64,000 bases of DNA from Chiua virens (GCA_019787685.1 JAHNUO010000016.1:744001-808000), one strand, 5' to 3'. Counted from the first letter of the stretch, positions 32,708 to 45,512 are shown. Translations and numbers: made by a program. The notes: generated by a model from the letters alone, not told the origin.

Positions 32708-35700
32708 TTACTCTCTGCTGTTGTACATATCGTCGTCGTCACCGTCATCGTCTGGGTCATTTATCTCTGGGTGATTGTAAGCGCTGTCAAGCCTACTCAT
32801 ATCGACTAGAAAATAATGTTGTCCTTGCTCGCCGCCACCACTCGCAAGTACGTTGAATTGGTGCGGTACCATCCCGACAACCGAAACGATGTTCTTGACA
32901 TGCACAAAAGTGAGACTCGGTTCGCCGAGGAATTGACATGCCTTGACCGTTCCATACGACAATCGATCGAGATCGGGGTCGAAAGGCATGAATAGATAGA
33001 CGTAAGCGGCGTTTATGAATTCCCATTGTTCTTCCTGACTTGGTGACTGAGCATCTTCGGAATCGACACGGACAGCAAGTTGTGTGAAGTACTGAACTTC
33101 AGCGGCTCGACATGTGCGGCCATCAAGTGTGATCTGTAGTTATACTTGTGAGGGAGAGGTTCAAATAAAACTATGTACGTTACCTTTACATGACGTGAAA
33201 TGCGTTGATCACTGCCCGGTGATTTCTGTTTCTCGGTCCATGCCGATCGTGCGATCTGGCCATTAGGAAGACGGAGGCGAGCCCATCGCCGGAATCGTGT
33301 GGGGGCAGGTTTTTGCAGGAATTGGGCCATTGCCTCACGTTCACGATCAGAAGGTTCGATAGGGCGGCGGTCGGATTTACATAAGAGGACATAGCTGTTG
33401 CCAATATCCTCAGAGCCTCGAGGAGGAGATTGGCTGGTCGAGTCGAATTGTGGAAACAGCGCAATTAGGGCATTGGTTTGACATCGTTGAATACCCTGCT
33501 GTGCAAGATTCGAGAAAGGGTCGGATGGTTGGCGGATCTCACGTCCAAGGTTGCCAATCGTCCGCTCCATGGTCCATTGTGATGAGCAGATGGGTGCACC
33601 AACGCGTGTTGCTTCGAGTGCAAGGTGGTTGGTAAGATGGACACAAGGCCGAACAAAGTGGATTCGATCAACACGACGCTGGTAGTACAGCAGCTCGAAC
33701 TCCTCTTCCCACTCCGAAAACCACTGACAGGCTTGTTTGATGTCTTCAGGTGTGATGTCGTGCTGTGACATGATCCGGAGAGCTGCGGCAAACTTGCAAA
33801 AGTTTTGCCAGTGGTCGCGAGGTAGAACATCGTAGAGGAGACCAGGGCAGAGATGATACAACCACGTTATAAACTCGCGTGCCTTGTAGAATGAGTTTAT
33901 TTTTTCGGCGGGATTACGAGGAGCGACGTCAAAGCACCCAGGGAGGTGCTGCTTGCACGCAGCGACAGCGCGGCCATGTTCTTCCCATGTCGCGTCAATG
34001 AGAACCTTCCAGGGCCATGTGGTTTGGCTATCCGTGCGATCATCACAGGCCATGGAACCACGCCAAAGGTCAACAAAAAGTGAGGCCATGTTGGCGCCAG
34101 CATAGTGCATGATTTCAGAGGAAAAGCATTCTGGGATGCCCAAGATCTTCCCAGGCTGTAATCCGAGCAAGATGCTTGGCCCCACGATACCAGTCTCGAG
34201 GCGACGCTCTTCATATTGTCGCTTGTGTAATGATGACATCAAGTACTTGAGATTCGTGACGTACTCATAAGATGTGCCTGCTCCAATATCGTAGGGGCTG
34301 ATGTCGTCGTGTAAGCAGCCAGGGACATTGTAGTTGTCGGGCAAGAGAAGAACGGGATAGTATTGGGAACCCCGTGGTTTGCGCCGACCTTTGAGCGAGC
34401 AATACATGCGACAACCGCTCTTGCCAGAATGGCCAACGAGATTGCTGGTACATAGCAAACCAGGGCCGTCGCCACAAGACAAGAAAAGAAACGGACGAGA
34501 GACGAAAATGTCTTTCCTTGCACCGTCCCATATTGTAAGACCTTCCTGTTGTAGTGCGGATAGGTGGTGAAAGCCTGGATAAAGGAACGACTCAATGTAT
34601 CCAGGCTTCTTCGGTCCAGGGATAATCGCGCCAGGCAGGACGTTCTTCTTTTTGTAGCGTTCATCGGGACTGTGTTCGAGAACGATCCATATGTAGATCC
34701 AGCAATCCGACTCCTTCTTTTCATATAGCTGTGCTCCGTCGATCGAGAAGATAAGGAGAATGTCGTCTTTGCTGATTCGGTTGGTGCGATAAGCCTCAAG
34801 ATAAGCTTCCCCGGTGAGAACGTCGTTGTACACCTCGGGAATACCATCGTTTCGCCTGAGCTCCTCGAGGATTTCTTGTGTCCGATCAGTGCGATAACGC
34901 AACTTCGCTGCAGTTTCGGGATTGCGATATAGGGCCTGTAACTGCGGTCCAATCGGGATAGTATTGAAGACAGCGCGAGGGGCTCTGATGCGTCCAGACG
35001 AGCGAGCCAACTGTACAGGATCGTACCGTTGTTCTCCACACACAGGGCACTGTTCTAGTTCTTGATAGGGTCCTGTGAATGCGACGCAGTTACCGATACA
35101 CATGTCGTTCAGAATGGATCGGACTCCAGTAATATCTGCAAGTCCATTTTTGATCTGATAGAGCGACGGGACAGTCGATTCTGGATAACATTTTTGAACC
35201 GCACGACGGATCTTTTCGTAGGTACCTTGGGAGGAGTGCTCGAGTGCAAGAAACATGTCGAGGGCAAGTTCGATAGCGGGATCAGTGATTTCACTGGCGG
35301 GTAAGGATTGCGGCGGATTACGAAGGCGGTGAAGAGCATCTCCAGATAACCCTCCAAGATCGTCTAACGTTGCATTTCGTAGCAGTCGAATGAACGCCAT
35401 ATCCCGTCTAAGGAATTCGAGATTTGTATTTTCCTCAAGCTGAGCAAGGTCAAGGTGGTGGAGAGCGGTGTGAGGGGGGCGCAAGGGCCTCGGATTCGTC
35501 GCTCGGATACCGCGATTAGACTGATCAGGTCCTTCTTCCTCGGAGCGCTCTATATGATTTCTATTCCCTGTGTCTGAGTCCAAGTCGTTGTTTGCAGGTC
35601 CAGGATCGTGACCGCCATCGTCATCGAAATCAAAGTCATCGCCGTGACTATCATCGGGAGAGTCTGACTGATCCCTACAGGTAAGAATATACACTAACAC

Positions 35701-35988
35701 CGAAAAAATATTACGCACATCATCTTGTATCCGTCGTCGTTGTGTGGGGCGACGAGCTTCTGTTTCGTCTTCCTCTGCAAGGGGCCGACGTATACCAGAT
35801 GTAGCCAAAGATCCAGAAAACTGCGCTCGAAACTGGTCGGACAAATGGGCCTGTCGTATCGCTTGTCTTTCGCCTTCTGTCGTCGCATGTTGTAAGTGTC
35901 GATACCATGTCCGTTCTGATTTGAGACGTTTCCGACGTCCTTTGCAATACTTGAGACAGACACACCACCATTCCCTCTGCAAGTCCAT
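32708..35988 (-). CDS. Tnp2-type CACTA transposase, 1076 aa
   Basis: Two exons, 33184-35988 and 32708-33133, are joined across a 50-nt GT-AG intron in phase 0 and give 3231 nt without a stop. The start chosen is the ATG at 35988, because MDLQREWWCVCLKYCKG matches the usual N-terminal cysteine-containing opening. Upstream in-frame codons lack that character. An acidic Asp-rich segment lies at about residues 105-150. A CPVCGEQRYD zinc-ribbon-like motif is at about 314. The transposase core has LLIFSIDGAQLYEKKESDCW (about 411-430), VLPGAIIPGPKKPGYIESF, DGPGL (507) and GCRMYCSLKGRRKPRG. The tail is an acidic Asp run. The unusual hydrophobic stretch NIFSVLVYILTC near residue 95 could be a retained intron. 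The gene is open and may still be active. Confidence 0.9.
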
Positions 35989-36167
35989 GGAGAGATAGCT
36001 GATCGGGACGGCTGGTTTGTGTGATAAAGAACATATATTGTCGTCATAGAGTATACACAAGGAGTGGGGAGCATATACTGTATGGAGAACGATTGGGATC
36101 TAGTTTGACTGAAGAAGTATTATCTAAGTACGTCTGGGTTGACGTCGGTACAACTAATATTACTCGT

Positions 36168-36313
36168 CTACATTTCCATGGCTGTCCCACGACCTCCATT
36201 GAGCCATTTTTCACTGGGCTTGAGCCCCTGCAAGCCCCTCACAATGGCCCAGCTCGGCTCAGCTTTTGGGGGCTCAGCTTAGCTGGCTTGGCAGCTTCAG
36301 GCCAGGCTAGCAC
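36168..36313 (-). repeat. Right TIR of the CACTA element
   Basis: The complement carries GGGCTCAAGCCCAGTG, AAAAATGGCTCAATGGAGG and GTCGTGGGACAGCCATGG, matching the left TIR. The outer 80 bp are built from GGCTCAGC/GCTGAGCC repeats absent from the left end. Confidence 0.75.
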
Positions 36314-36610
36314 AGCACTAGACCCCACCAGGACCGAACCGTTTTCACCGGGATTAATCAGCCATCTTATGATTATCTTATCCATACTACGCATTTCACA
36401 TATTTGAAACTCCGACGGGCTGGCGCGCAGCCACAGCTTCGCCGTACTAAACAACACTCAGATCGACTCGAAATCCGTCTCAAATCCAAGTATGTCAAAA
36501 TTGAAATTGGTCTTGGGTGATTCCAGCTGACCCAAAGCCATTCCCAGATCCATCCAAGATCCGTCCCAAATCGACCCCGTTTTCAATTTTGAACCACCCT
36601 AATGCTTTCT

Positions 36611-39600
36611 CTATAACCGTGCGAAGTTCGAAAGCGCCGTTCTCGGGCTTGTCTGTGAGAGACACGTTACGCTCAGATCGTGATATTTATCATCAAAGAG
36701 ATCACCTTTTGCCGGAGGAGCGTCTGGAAATTCAAGGGTCGTCTCGCTACCGTAATATGTATCGAGGCCATTGTCGTCCATTGCGAATAACGAAGCCAGG
36801 AGTAACACATCGTCGGGTCCGTAGGTCTCGAGCAATGCTTGACACAAACCCACGGCAATGCTTGACGGCCTCAGCGAGTAGGTCAATGAAAGGTAAAAAA
36901 AACATACTCGTTTCGCAGCTTCACTGGCTCATTCGCGCCTTTAACCACCCAGAGGGTGCACGACTTGTTGGTCTCATCGAACTTCAGACCTGCCTTGACC
37001 TTGGTTTCGACGATCTTCTCAAACACTCCATCAGCTAGCATTCCAAATGGTGGCGCAAACTTCTTCTTCAGTGTGAGCTTCCTGCAGATCTTCACCTCCA
37101 GATGACTTGCTTGCTCGAGATTGTAGAACGAAATACCCGTCCTCACGCACTTGTCCCGCTGGTCCATAAAACACTTTATGCGCCGGATAACCTGTCGTTG
37201 CTCGAACGGTGGCTTGAAACCAGCTTGGTACCCAGTTTGTTCGATATCGTATTGAATGTATGCTCGCAGGAATTCCGAACCCATCTCGCGGTACATTTCT
37301 ATCCAGTCATAAGCGAGCTGACAGAGAATACGAAGACCGACACACTGACTCTTAAGGCTGTCTTTGGGGACTATAAAAACATCGCCACCGAAGGCGCGGC
37401 CGTCCCAGTCGCTTATGATCACTTGGTCCGCTCGCAATAGCCTTTTCTTATCATTCCGGCAAGCGAGAAACATCGGAGCTTTCTTCATAACTTGTTTGTC
37501 GTCATTGGATATCGACTCAAGGTGGGATGCAATGGTATCCAGGTCCTCAAGGTAACTACGGAAGCGTCAGTCGTCTCGTCCGCTGGTGCTACCTACAATC
37601 AACTCACAGCTCGTAGTTATTCTGGAGGGCTTCTAGATATCTCTCGGGACCCTGGCATATCTTGCGAGCGATGTCTGATGGCTCTGGTGACTTTCTGGCA
37701 CCACAGTGCTCTAGAAAAGCGCCGCCATTCTGACCAAAATCGACAAATGAAAAGACCCTGTGATGGTGCGCCTTTGCATCAGTGGACCCAATGAAGCAAT
37801 CCTTCGGGGAGATATAGTCGATGGTCGATGGTCGGGAGGAGGAAACAGATGAGTTTTTCACGGGCACGAAGGGGATTGTCGATAAATGTTCCCCTAACTT
37901 TTGAATTGGCAGTTCTTTATGACCGTATCATCAGAAAACTTCTCCAGCGCACACACGAGAGACGGACGTACTTCCGTGAACGTATAAAAGGTCGAACCAT
38001 TTGGCGGCGGCCTCTATATCTGGTAACGTGGTTGTCGGAACCTTCAAATGTTCGATGATCATTTCAACCGAAGGGTCGTCCCGGACGCCTAATCTGGCAT
38101 AGTCACGAGCCAAATCCTTAGAGACTAGCTCGAAGCCTAATTTCTCCCAGATAGGGGATGCAAACACCTGTTTAGCTACGTTAGCAAACCGGCACGATCA
38201 CGACCACGCATCTCATCACCTTGTTCAGACGGGCTAGTAATCCTGTCTGCGTTGGGATAAAGGCAACATGAGCGAAATCCCCGGATTTGTAATCAGAGTA
38301 GTGTGTGTCGAAATTCGATAAGAGATATCGGAGGGCAAATTTTTGAACCTCCAGCTCGTTCGAAGCAGCTAAATCGATTACTTTCTTGAGGGGTGGATAT
38401 TTCTTCACACCCAAACTTTGAACGAATGGTTCCATCTGAAGCGAGTCAGATGAGCCGTCAATGTTCTGTAAAAGGGCGAGGCCATCCAATGAAAGAATCG
38501 GCAGTTTAAGTTTGAGTACATCTCCATGATGCAAGTACAACTCCGTCGCGGATACCGGACCATGACTTTGAGAATAGAAAACCTTCTTCTCCTGCAAGTC
38601 ATTGCGCCAGTGGTTAGGTAACAGAGGATGCCTAAGGTCCGACCGGAGATGCAAAAATTGTAGGAGGCGAACATTGGTTTCTTCCGAGGCGGCAACCTCT
38701 AGTCTGTAGGATTGATTCGCTACAGCGCGGAGTGGAACTGAAGGTCCCAAATGACATACTTTTTGATCATATGCTCCCATTCCATCACTTGACACACGCG
38801 AATGCGAACCAGCACGCTCCGTATATGATCCGGGGTCGCCTGTTTATGATCGATTACGGATGTTTTGCTCACGACCGGAGTCGTCGGGATACTTGCAAAC
38901 CCGCTTAACTCCAAAGCAACTGGGAGGCTCTTGCAGACATCTGCCTCCTCGAAATATGATTCCCCTGGCGTCTTCAGTCCCATATTGGTTGGTATACACT
39001 TGAGATCCCTCATGAGCTCGGCGACCCGAGCCCAATCTTGTTCGGATAGGTTTTCCACCAACGCAAATTGAACAACGGCAAGCGAGATGCTGTATCCAAT
39101 ATCCGAATCTGGTCCAGACGCGCCGCCAATGGTATGCAGTTCTGCTTGAGTACGGGCATAAGTAAGCCAATGAAGCAACGAGAGTTGAGACCAGCCGAAA
39201 GCCTCGACGGCATTCCTAGCAGGTGGTGAGCTGGAACTGACGTCGATATAAATGGTGTTTGGATGCGAAAGACCATTGGGCAATGGGAAGAATGTGTAGT
39301 ATTTGATACTCTTCAGCTCCATCCTGGCATCGGGACTCGTGTGCAGGATGGCCCGAGAAACAAACTCCGTACAGAAAATTTCGGTCGCATTTCTGGCCTC
39401 GTCAGTGGTAAGGGAATTCCTCCTGGTGTCTTCCCACCAGCTAAAGAATGATCTCAGTGCCTCCCGCGTGACCCCAGTTTCGAACTCCCGTACGATATCT
39501 CCGTACCTGAAACGCGGGATATCATACTTCGCAATGATTTGACAACACTGGTGGTCCTTGATTTCCTCGTGAAGCACCCGGTATTTCTTGAGAAAGGATA

Positions 39601-41856
39601 GATCTTTGTTACTTTGACGGAACTGCGGGTCCGACGCACACCCAATCCCGCCCGCAGTCACCACTGGAAACGGCGACTTGGAGGAGTTGCGACAAGAGTA
39701 GAACGCGTCTCGTAGAATCTGCGAAACTCCAAAGTGAGGTGCAGTAGAACCGAATGCGAAACGCGCCATCGTGGCCAAGCCCACTTTCGTCCCAAGGTCA
39801 TTTTTAGATTTGGCCGTATGCATCTCTTTCTCGTAAACTACGCGGGCCAGAAAACCAGCCACCCAAAGAACTTCCTCATTCCAAGCTTTTAATAGCTTCA
39901 GTTGGGAACATCGACCGACATTGATTCGGTACACACCTGCGACCTGCCCATTCCTGACCGGTTGGTCAGTATGCAATGATGTATACCTCGCACGAAGTGC
40001 TTACGCTAAATCAATCGAGCTATGTTCTATGGTAGGCAAGAAATGTGCAGAGATATGCAAACCGATGCCCGTTGTTTGGTTTGTACTCTGACCCTGGAAG
40101 TGAAATTTAAAGTCATACGGATAAGTGATAAAAGAATCTTACAATGAACAACCGACCGCTGTTCAATTCAGAAAGGAGTGTTATCATAGATCATAGGTCG
40201 AACAACGATCCATAAGCACTCGCCTGTCATTCTCGGGGAAGATTCCCTGAGGACCGGAGAACATGGAAGCAAGATGTTTCACTATGTGTGAACGCGAATT
40301 TTTGATACCGTGTAAGGTATCGGATTGCTCAGGATTAAACTAGTACGAGCGCAGTCAACAGCGACAAAATCATCAGACGTGGAACGCATACGTAGACCGC
40401 CTTACATTCGAAGGTGGATGGGAGGGATTTCATGCACGATTTGATACCTCTACTCATATCCGAGTCCGACTGTAAATTCACGTCAATCTCTGCAATATAT
40501 AAGTCATGCGTGATGGCGTTCGCCTCTAGCACAGTATTGACGCTCTGGGAGGCACGAGTTGTATGATCCTCGGCAGGACCATCGCGTCGTTCAGCTATGG
40601 TATCTGCAGTGTCCACAACGGATGACGACGTAGGCTCCGAAGGGAACGTGCATTCCGCGGCATCGATCGTGATCGTTTGCGCTAGGTAAAGTCAGACGTG
40701 GCCAAGAAACGCAGAGCATCATCTTACCAGTACGTTCTATAGACTTTATAGTCAAAGCCTCAGATGAGGTCACCCCTACCAGGTGCTGGGGAATGGGTAC
40801 CTCGACTGGTGGTTTACAAGGTTCTTTGTGGATATGCAGAAGCCTTGTGTCGTCAAGATAAACCTCGGCGGTCTCGATGTTTGTGAGGAATGTGACTGAG
40901 GAGACCAGGAATCTCGCGAGATTGTCGAGCTTGGGCAATGGTTCTCGAGTACGCAACTCGAGTTCGATTGAGGTCCCCGAGATTGGTGAACAATCCACAA
41001 ACCGGTTTCGAAGCTAAACTCTTGCGGTCAGCATGTTTCAACCGGAGATCGGAGGACTAACCTTCCCATCTCCTCCCTTTACAAATTGCAACGATTTGTC
41101 TGGATAAACGTCCATTAGTGACTACCTCCATATGTTGTATCATGAGAGAGGGTGCCTTACTGGAGGACTTCACGAGCGGTTTGTCTGTTTTGCTTAGGAC
41201 GCTATAAAACCCTGGGAAGAGAATTATTACAGAGCCACCACAAAACAGAAAGACACTCACCAACCCCGAAAGCACCAACCTTCGAGCAATTTTTGTTGCC
41301 ATCCGCTGATGTAACGGAATCCAAGTTAAAACTTCCAGACTTGAAACAAATTAAGGTATCAGACCTATTTTCTTAAGCCTCCCCCAGTCCTCATCCGTGA
41401 AAGCATTTCCATCATTGACGACTATCCATCCACACACCTGGTGTGACGCAGTGAAGATTACAGGTTTATTAACCAAAAACTATTGCTCACCATGACTTTG
41501 GATATATCAGTGGGTTGGGATTTTTCGAGGTCTTCAGTCAGGAAGTGAACTTTGACGTTCTTCGCTTCAGCGTCGTCAGCATTTTGGATCAATTCTCGTA
41601 GTACTGGTGCAGTAAGTCAGCGGAAGAGTCGGAAATTGTCACTGCAGGCTTCGAAAAAAGCTGTATGGCCCATACCATTGAATTCTCCAGGGTAGCGAGC
41701 GAGAATGTTTATGAGCGCGCATTGGTTGACCTGGACGTCTTGGAAACCTGCCTCAGGTTTCTGGTCCTGGACAGTAGCATCTAAGGGGGCATCGGATTGA
41801 CTCCCAGCGGCCGCAAACGTAGCCTCGCCATTACAGGGTAGATCCTGAGCTGTCAT
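36611..41856 (-). CDS. DUF3684 protein (sacsin/Hsp90-like ATPase), host gene
   Basis: This is a long multi-exon host gene read on the minus strand from ATG 41856 to TAG 36611. Exon 1 ends at 41676, and the first intron (41604-41675) is followed by VLRELIQNADDAEAKNVKVH, the N-box of a GHKL (Hsp90/histidine-kinase) ATPase fold. The G-box GAFGVGFYSV follows two introns later. Downstream are GTSIELELRTREPLPKLDNL, STNQTTGIGLHISAHFLPT, a long exon (39976-38720) with NEEVLWVAGFLARVVYEKE, and then FALRYLLSNFDTHYSDYKSG and VFASPIWEKLGFEL, all in the order seen in fungal DUF3684 proteins. The last exon begins after a donor within RNE and continues PSSIAVGLCQALLETYG. At least a dozen introns of 45-75 nt are needed; only part were placed exactly. 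No clear stop was found inside exons. The cellular role is not established; chaperone-like ATPase activity is inferred from the fold. Confidence 0.82.
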
Positions 41857-44534
41857 GAATGGAAAGGCGGGGAGAGTCTGAAGAGGTCACAGTGAGCGTT
41901 CGTTGGTGGGTAAGAGGCACCTGTACAGCGGAGGCGCCGCTCGCCTTGCCGTAACCATGACATAGCTACATTGTTGTTGGTCCATGAGGACCACACGTTG
42001 TGTTCCTGCTGACAACGAGTCCTATTTCAACTTATTTGGATCCCATCGAAGTCACCCTCGATGACTCGGACGACTTCACAACGTGTGAGTCAGACCCAAG
42101 GAGTCTCATCGCGTCGAAATTGTGGACGTCAATCGGATGGTTAACTGGCAGATTCCCAACAAGTCCGATACTTTTGGTGTTTCACCGGGTCATTCACGAA
42201 TCACGATAACTTGCGGCGCATGCGATGCTCTGACTCGTTCCAACATTCCACCCAGGCTCTCATTTTTACAACAGCAGACGATACACACCACGATTTAGCA
42301 CAGTATTATGATTAACTCACCTTCCAAATTACTGATCCATGAACTACACGGCAGAACCGCACCATCTCCCTGAATTCTGCTGCACAACATCGTGCTGCGA
42401 CCCTACTATCGAACGCACGTGTTTCTCCGCATATGTATGCGCTTCGTCTTCTTCACCTTGTTCATCTCCTCGCTTGAAAAATAATCGCATCGTGCGTATA
42501 CTCATGACTGCAAACGCCACAAAAATAAAACATTCGACCCCGAGGGTCGTCGCACTGGCACATTCTCTTGGATGGAAAATCTGTACCGCGAGAGCCGTCG
42601 AAAAAAGCACAATTCTGAAAAATGTGCAACCATTTCGGAAATAAGGTTCACCATGAGCTGATGATAACGCACCCTTGGCAGCACTTTTTTCGGGCTCCGA
42701 TGGTCTTACAGACCGATTTTCCCGTACAAGGAAAATCGGTCTGTAAGACCATCCCTCTCGAAATTTCACCACCAAAATCCATTTCTGGCACTCCCTAGTA
42801 CTCATACTCTTCAACGGCACAAACGAGGAGGGATGTGATCCAAAAGGACCACTCTGGGAACCACTCTGGGAGTCCAATTGGACCATGTCCGTTGCTCGTC
42901 AGATGAGTCTTTCTCAGTCCTCATTTCCGTTTTTTACTTTTTGAGCTCTTGCTGACCACGCTCGTTGCTTGCGAGATGTCCTCGCAATCCTTCATTTCTG
43001 TTTTTCTGTTTTAGGTTTATTTTTGCATCCCGCTTCTCTTTCTTCAATGACAATGATAATGACGACAACGCGTCCACCAACGCAGTGGCGACGACACGTC
43101 GTCCATCACACGCGCGTGCACCCAATCAAGACACTGTGATGCACATCCCACAACAGTGAGAAAACTGTTATCGTGCGCCTGGATCTACAGCACACACGCG
43201 GACCCCATTGACAACGACAACGGCAATGGCGTACACATATGCCATGACGTTGGTGTGCCTATGTCGATGCACGCGCCCCAACATTGTTGGAGCGCGCACC
43301 TCGACGTTCGCGCATGCCACTGTTGTCCTCGTTCTCGCCACCTCGATGCGTGCACCTCAACGTGATCATTTGTGTCGGCACGTCGACTCCAACCGTCGTG
43401 CCTCACCTCTCTGCCTCTCTTGCCGTTGTTCCTCACACGCACGTCCATACATTGGCCCCATGCACACGCCCAGGAGTTGTCCCCACCCCCGCCATCATTG
43501 TTGCGCATGTGCGTCGATGTATGTGCCATCTCGCTTGTGTGGTCCATCGTCGATTGCGTCCTCACGCTCTTCCCCCCCACTGCTGTCGTTGTTGATGGAT
43601 AGGTCGTCTGGGATCGTTGGGAGGTGGTGTGGATGGCCTAGGTGCGTCTGTCATGGTCTTGTCTTTATTCCATTCGGACTGACTATCCTGCTCAGCTAGC
43701 AGTCGCATTCCGACTCGTATCGAGTCGTAGCGTGCGCCGCTCATTGCGCCGCCATCCATCCGCTGACCTCTCCCATCATATCTGACACATTTCGGATCGT
43801 TTCGGCGCTGCGCTCTGCACTCGACATCTCCCGACTTCGCCTGTACCGCCTCCTGCTGACCTGGAGGTCTTCAACTCCTCTCGATGCCCTCGTTTCAGTG
43901 CCGGATTCGTTCGGCTCGTGTCCTGGGCCTTCCAACACCTTCTGGTGACCTTCAGGTACGCGTGTCTCGTCGCTGGTGGGCTGATCTTTGCAGCTCGATT
44001 TACTTTCTCTCTCTCCCCCGAGCTGACCTGCACCTCGACTTGGTGCGCTTGTATGGCCGTTGGCTTTGTTCGCCTCGCCTCTGGAGACCTTTATGATGCT
44101 GGTGGGACCATCTTGAGCGTGCGCATCGCCTCTGGCGTGCGCGTCTTTGCTCGGCGTGTTCACCTCGTTCTCACCTCGTCCTGGCCGGCTATCTTGACAT
44201 AGCGCGTTCGTTTCGATGAAGCGCTCGTCTCCATCGTTCCTGGGACGCTCCCCATCGTCTCTATCGCCATCTAGATTATTCCGGCCGCCCCAATCGACCT
44301 CGTCAACTTTCGGCTTGTCTGACTCGCCCATACCTCAACATTGCGCGCTCGTTTTGATGAAGCGCTGGTCCTCGTCGTCTCTGGGATACTACAGGTGAGT
44401 GGGGGCATCGTTTCGTGCGGCCGTTTCTGCGTTTCCCGTGTTTACCAGACCGCTTGCTTGGTCTGGTTTGAGTCATCCCTGGCTTCGGTATGGCGAGTCG
44501 GTCCTTACATGTTCCCTACAAAGAGAGGAAGAAG
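41857..44534. other. Host intergenic region without a recognisable gene
   Basis: Several overlapping open frames exist on both strands (for example around 43185-43700 and 43741-44331), but they are low-complexity, rich in Arg/Ser/His/Cys, and overlap each other. That is typical of GC-rich repetitive noncoding DNA. The one structured item is the hairpin at 42699-42753. A promoter region for the DUF3684 gene is expected just above 41856. Confidence 0.4.
42699..42753. repeat. Perfect 24-bp inverted repeat with 7-nt loop
   Basis: The left arm 42699-42722 (GATGGTCTTACAGACCGATT and four more bases) is the exact reverse complement of the right arm 42730-42753. The loop is CGTACAA. There is no U-tract next to it. 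A perfect arm of this length is very unlikely by chance and may be a small fold-back element or a hairpin RNA. Confidence 0.85.
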
Positions 44535-45512
44535 TCATGGAGGCAGATCTGCATGCGATCGTAAGTACTAGCGCTTGTCCATCTGCCGCCACCCATTTGC
44601 TTATCCACATATATTAGATTCGTTGCCAGCCCCCCACAGACGCCCGCTTCCAGTCGTTCCTATGCTACCAAACCGTCACGGTTCTACAGATTCGCTGACA
44701 CATACTTGACCAAGATGATGTCAAGGGAGACGAAGCCATCCGCCATCTACGCAACCCCAACACTTCTGGCGTCTCCGTCATGCCCTGGCACTCTCGGCGC
44801 ATTCGCTTCGACACTGGTAAGTTTGCGACGAGGCCTACAGGTTCGCCATCACGCATCCGAGCAGACGACAATGGCGGCAACGACTCCGACACGAGTATCA
44901 TTATCCGACTGCCACCATGGCCCATGCCCAACCGAGATGATGACAATGCCGTCGTGTGGTCCCATGTAAGTCCAGATTTCTCGATTCTCAGACTCAGGAG
45001 ATCGATTCTACTGCTGCACGTTTAACATTAACACGAGAACGTCTAGGAGGTCCCAACAAGAACAAGAACCCCGAGGCCCGATCAACCACCCAACTCATTT
45101 CCTACACCAAAATCGATCTCAAAGCAGTGCCGACCATAGTCAATCCAACACCAAAGACACAACAAGTACTAAAGTATGGCATCAGTTATGTCCGAGAAAC
45201 ATGCAAGATAAAACTCACACGACGGAGTTCCACCTTTTTCTTCTCTAGTTCCTCTTGCTGTGACAAGTCTAGCGCGACTTCCAAAGGGGTGTGTGGGAAG
45301 ATTTCCACCCTCAGCGGCCACCTTTCATCAAAACTGACGACGAGCGCAGTAAAATACTCGCGGAATTCCACACTGTTACTGAACCTCCAATTGCCCCGAC
45401 CATAGAAGTGACCCACAGCCCATGCTATCTGGTGCGCGCGCAGGGGGAATGGGCGAGATTGACGGATATCTCGAAGCATGCGATCGCGGTTATCCGAAAA
45501 CCTACCAGCTGA
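44535..45512 (+). CDS. Possible multi-exon gene, unrecognised
   Basis: A possible last exon reads RDFQRGVWEDFHPQRPPF, then TDDERSKILAEFHTVTEPP and ends AVIRKPTS at 45512, after an acceptor TCTAG near 45270. Upstream, several GT-AG pairs can be seen (donors near 44565, 44817 and 44966, acceptors near 44617 and 45047), and the region between 44618 and 44966 is protein-like in one frame (MPWHSRRIRFDTG, IIIRLPPWPMPNRDDD). No single model joins everything without a break, and no domain is recognised. Confidence 0.3.

Larger units (their letters stand above)
29238..36313 (-). mobile_element. CACTA (Tnp2-type) transposon with two open genes
   Basis: This element is about 7.1 kb. The left end starts CACTATAGCCTGGCTGGG at 29238. 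The right end is near 36313, where the complement reads TGTGCTAGCCTGGCC. An inner TIR block is well conserved: CAGTGAAAAATGGTCCGATG followed by GAGGTCGTGGCACAGCCATG on the left (about 29267-29312), matched on the complement at 36168-36216. The right end has an extra 80 bp or so of GGCTCAGC-type inverted repeats between that block and the terminus. Inside are a Tnp2 transposase, a seven-exon partner gene and a small convergent ORF. The exact right terminus and the 3-bp duplication could not be fixed. Confidence 0.82.

Noticed and set aside
35640..35735. Intron in the N-terminal part of the Tnp2 gene around NIFSVLVYILTC
   Set aside because: The only GT-AG pairs found have lengths that break the frame, so the sequence was left as coding with a note.
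42699..42753. Hairpin as an intrinsic terminator
   Set aside because: There is no T-tract after it and fungi do not use this mechanism.
43185..43700. Overlapping long open frames on both strands (131 and 163 codons)
   Set aside because: They are Arg/Ser/Cys/His-rich, overlap each other completely, and have no domain or splice support. GC-rich DNA gives such frames by chance.
43741..44331. 196-codon minus-strand frame of charged residues
   Set aside because: It is disordered and low-complexity with no recognisable family, and the opposite strand is equally open.
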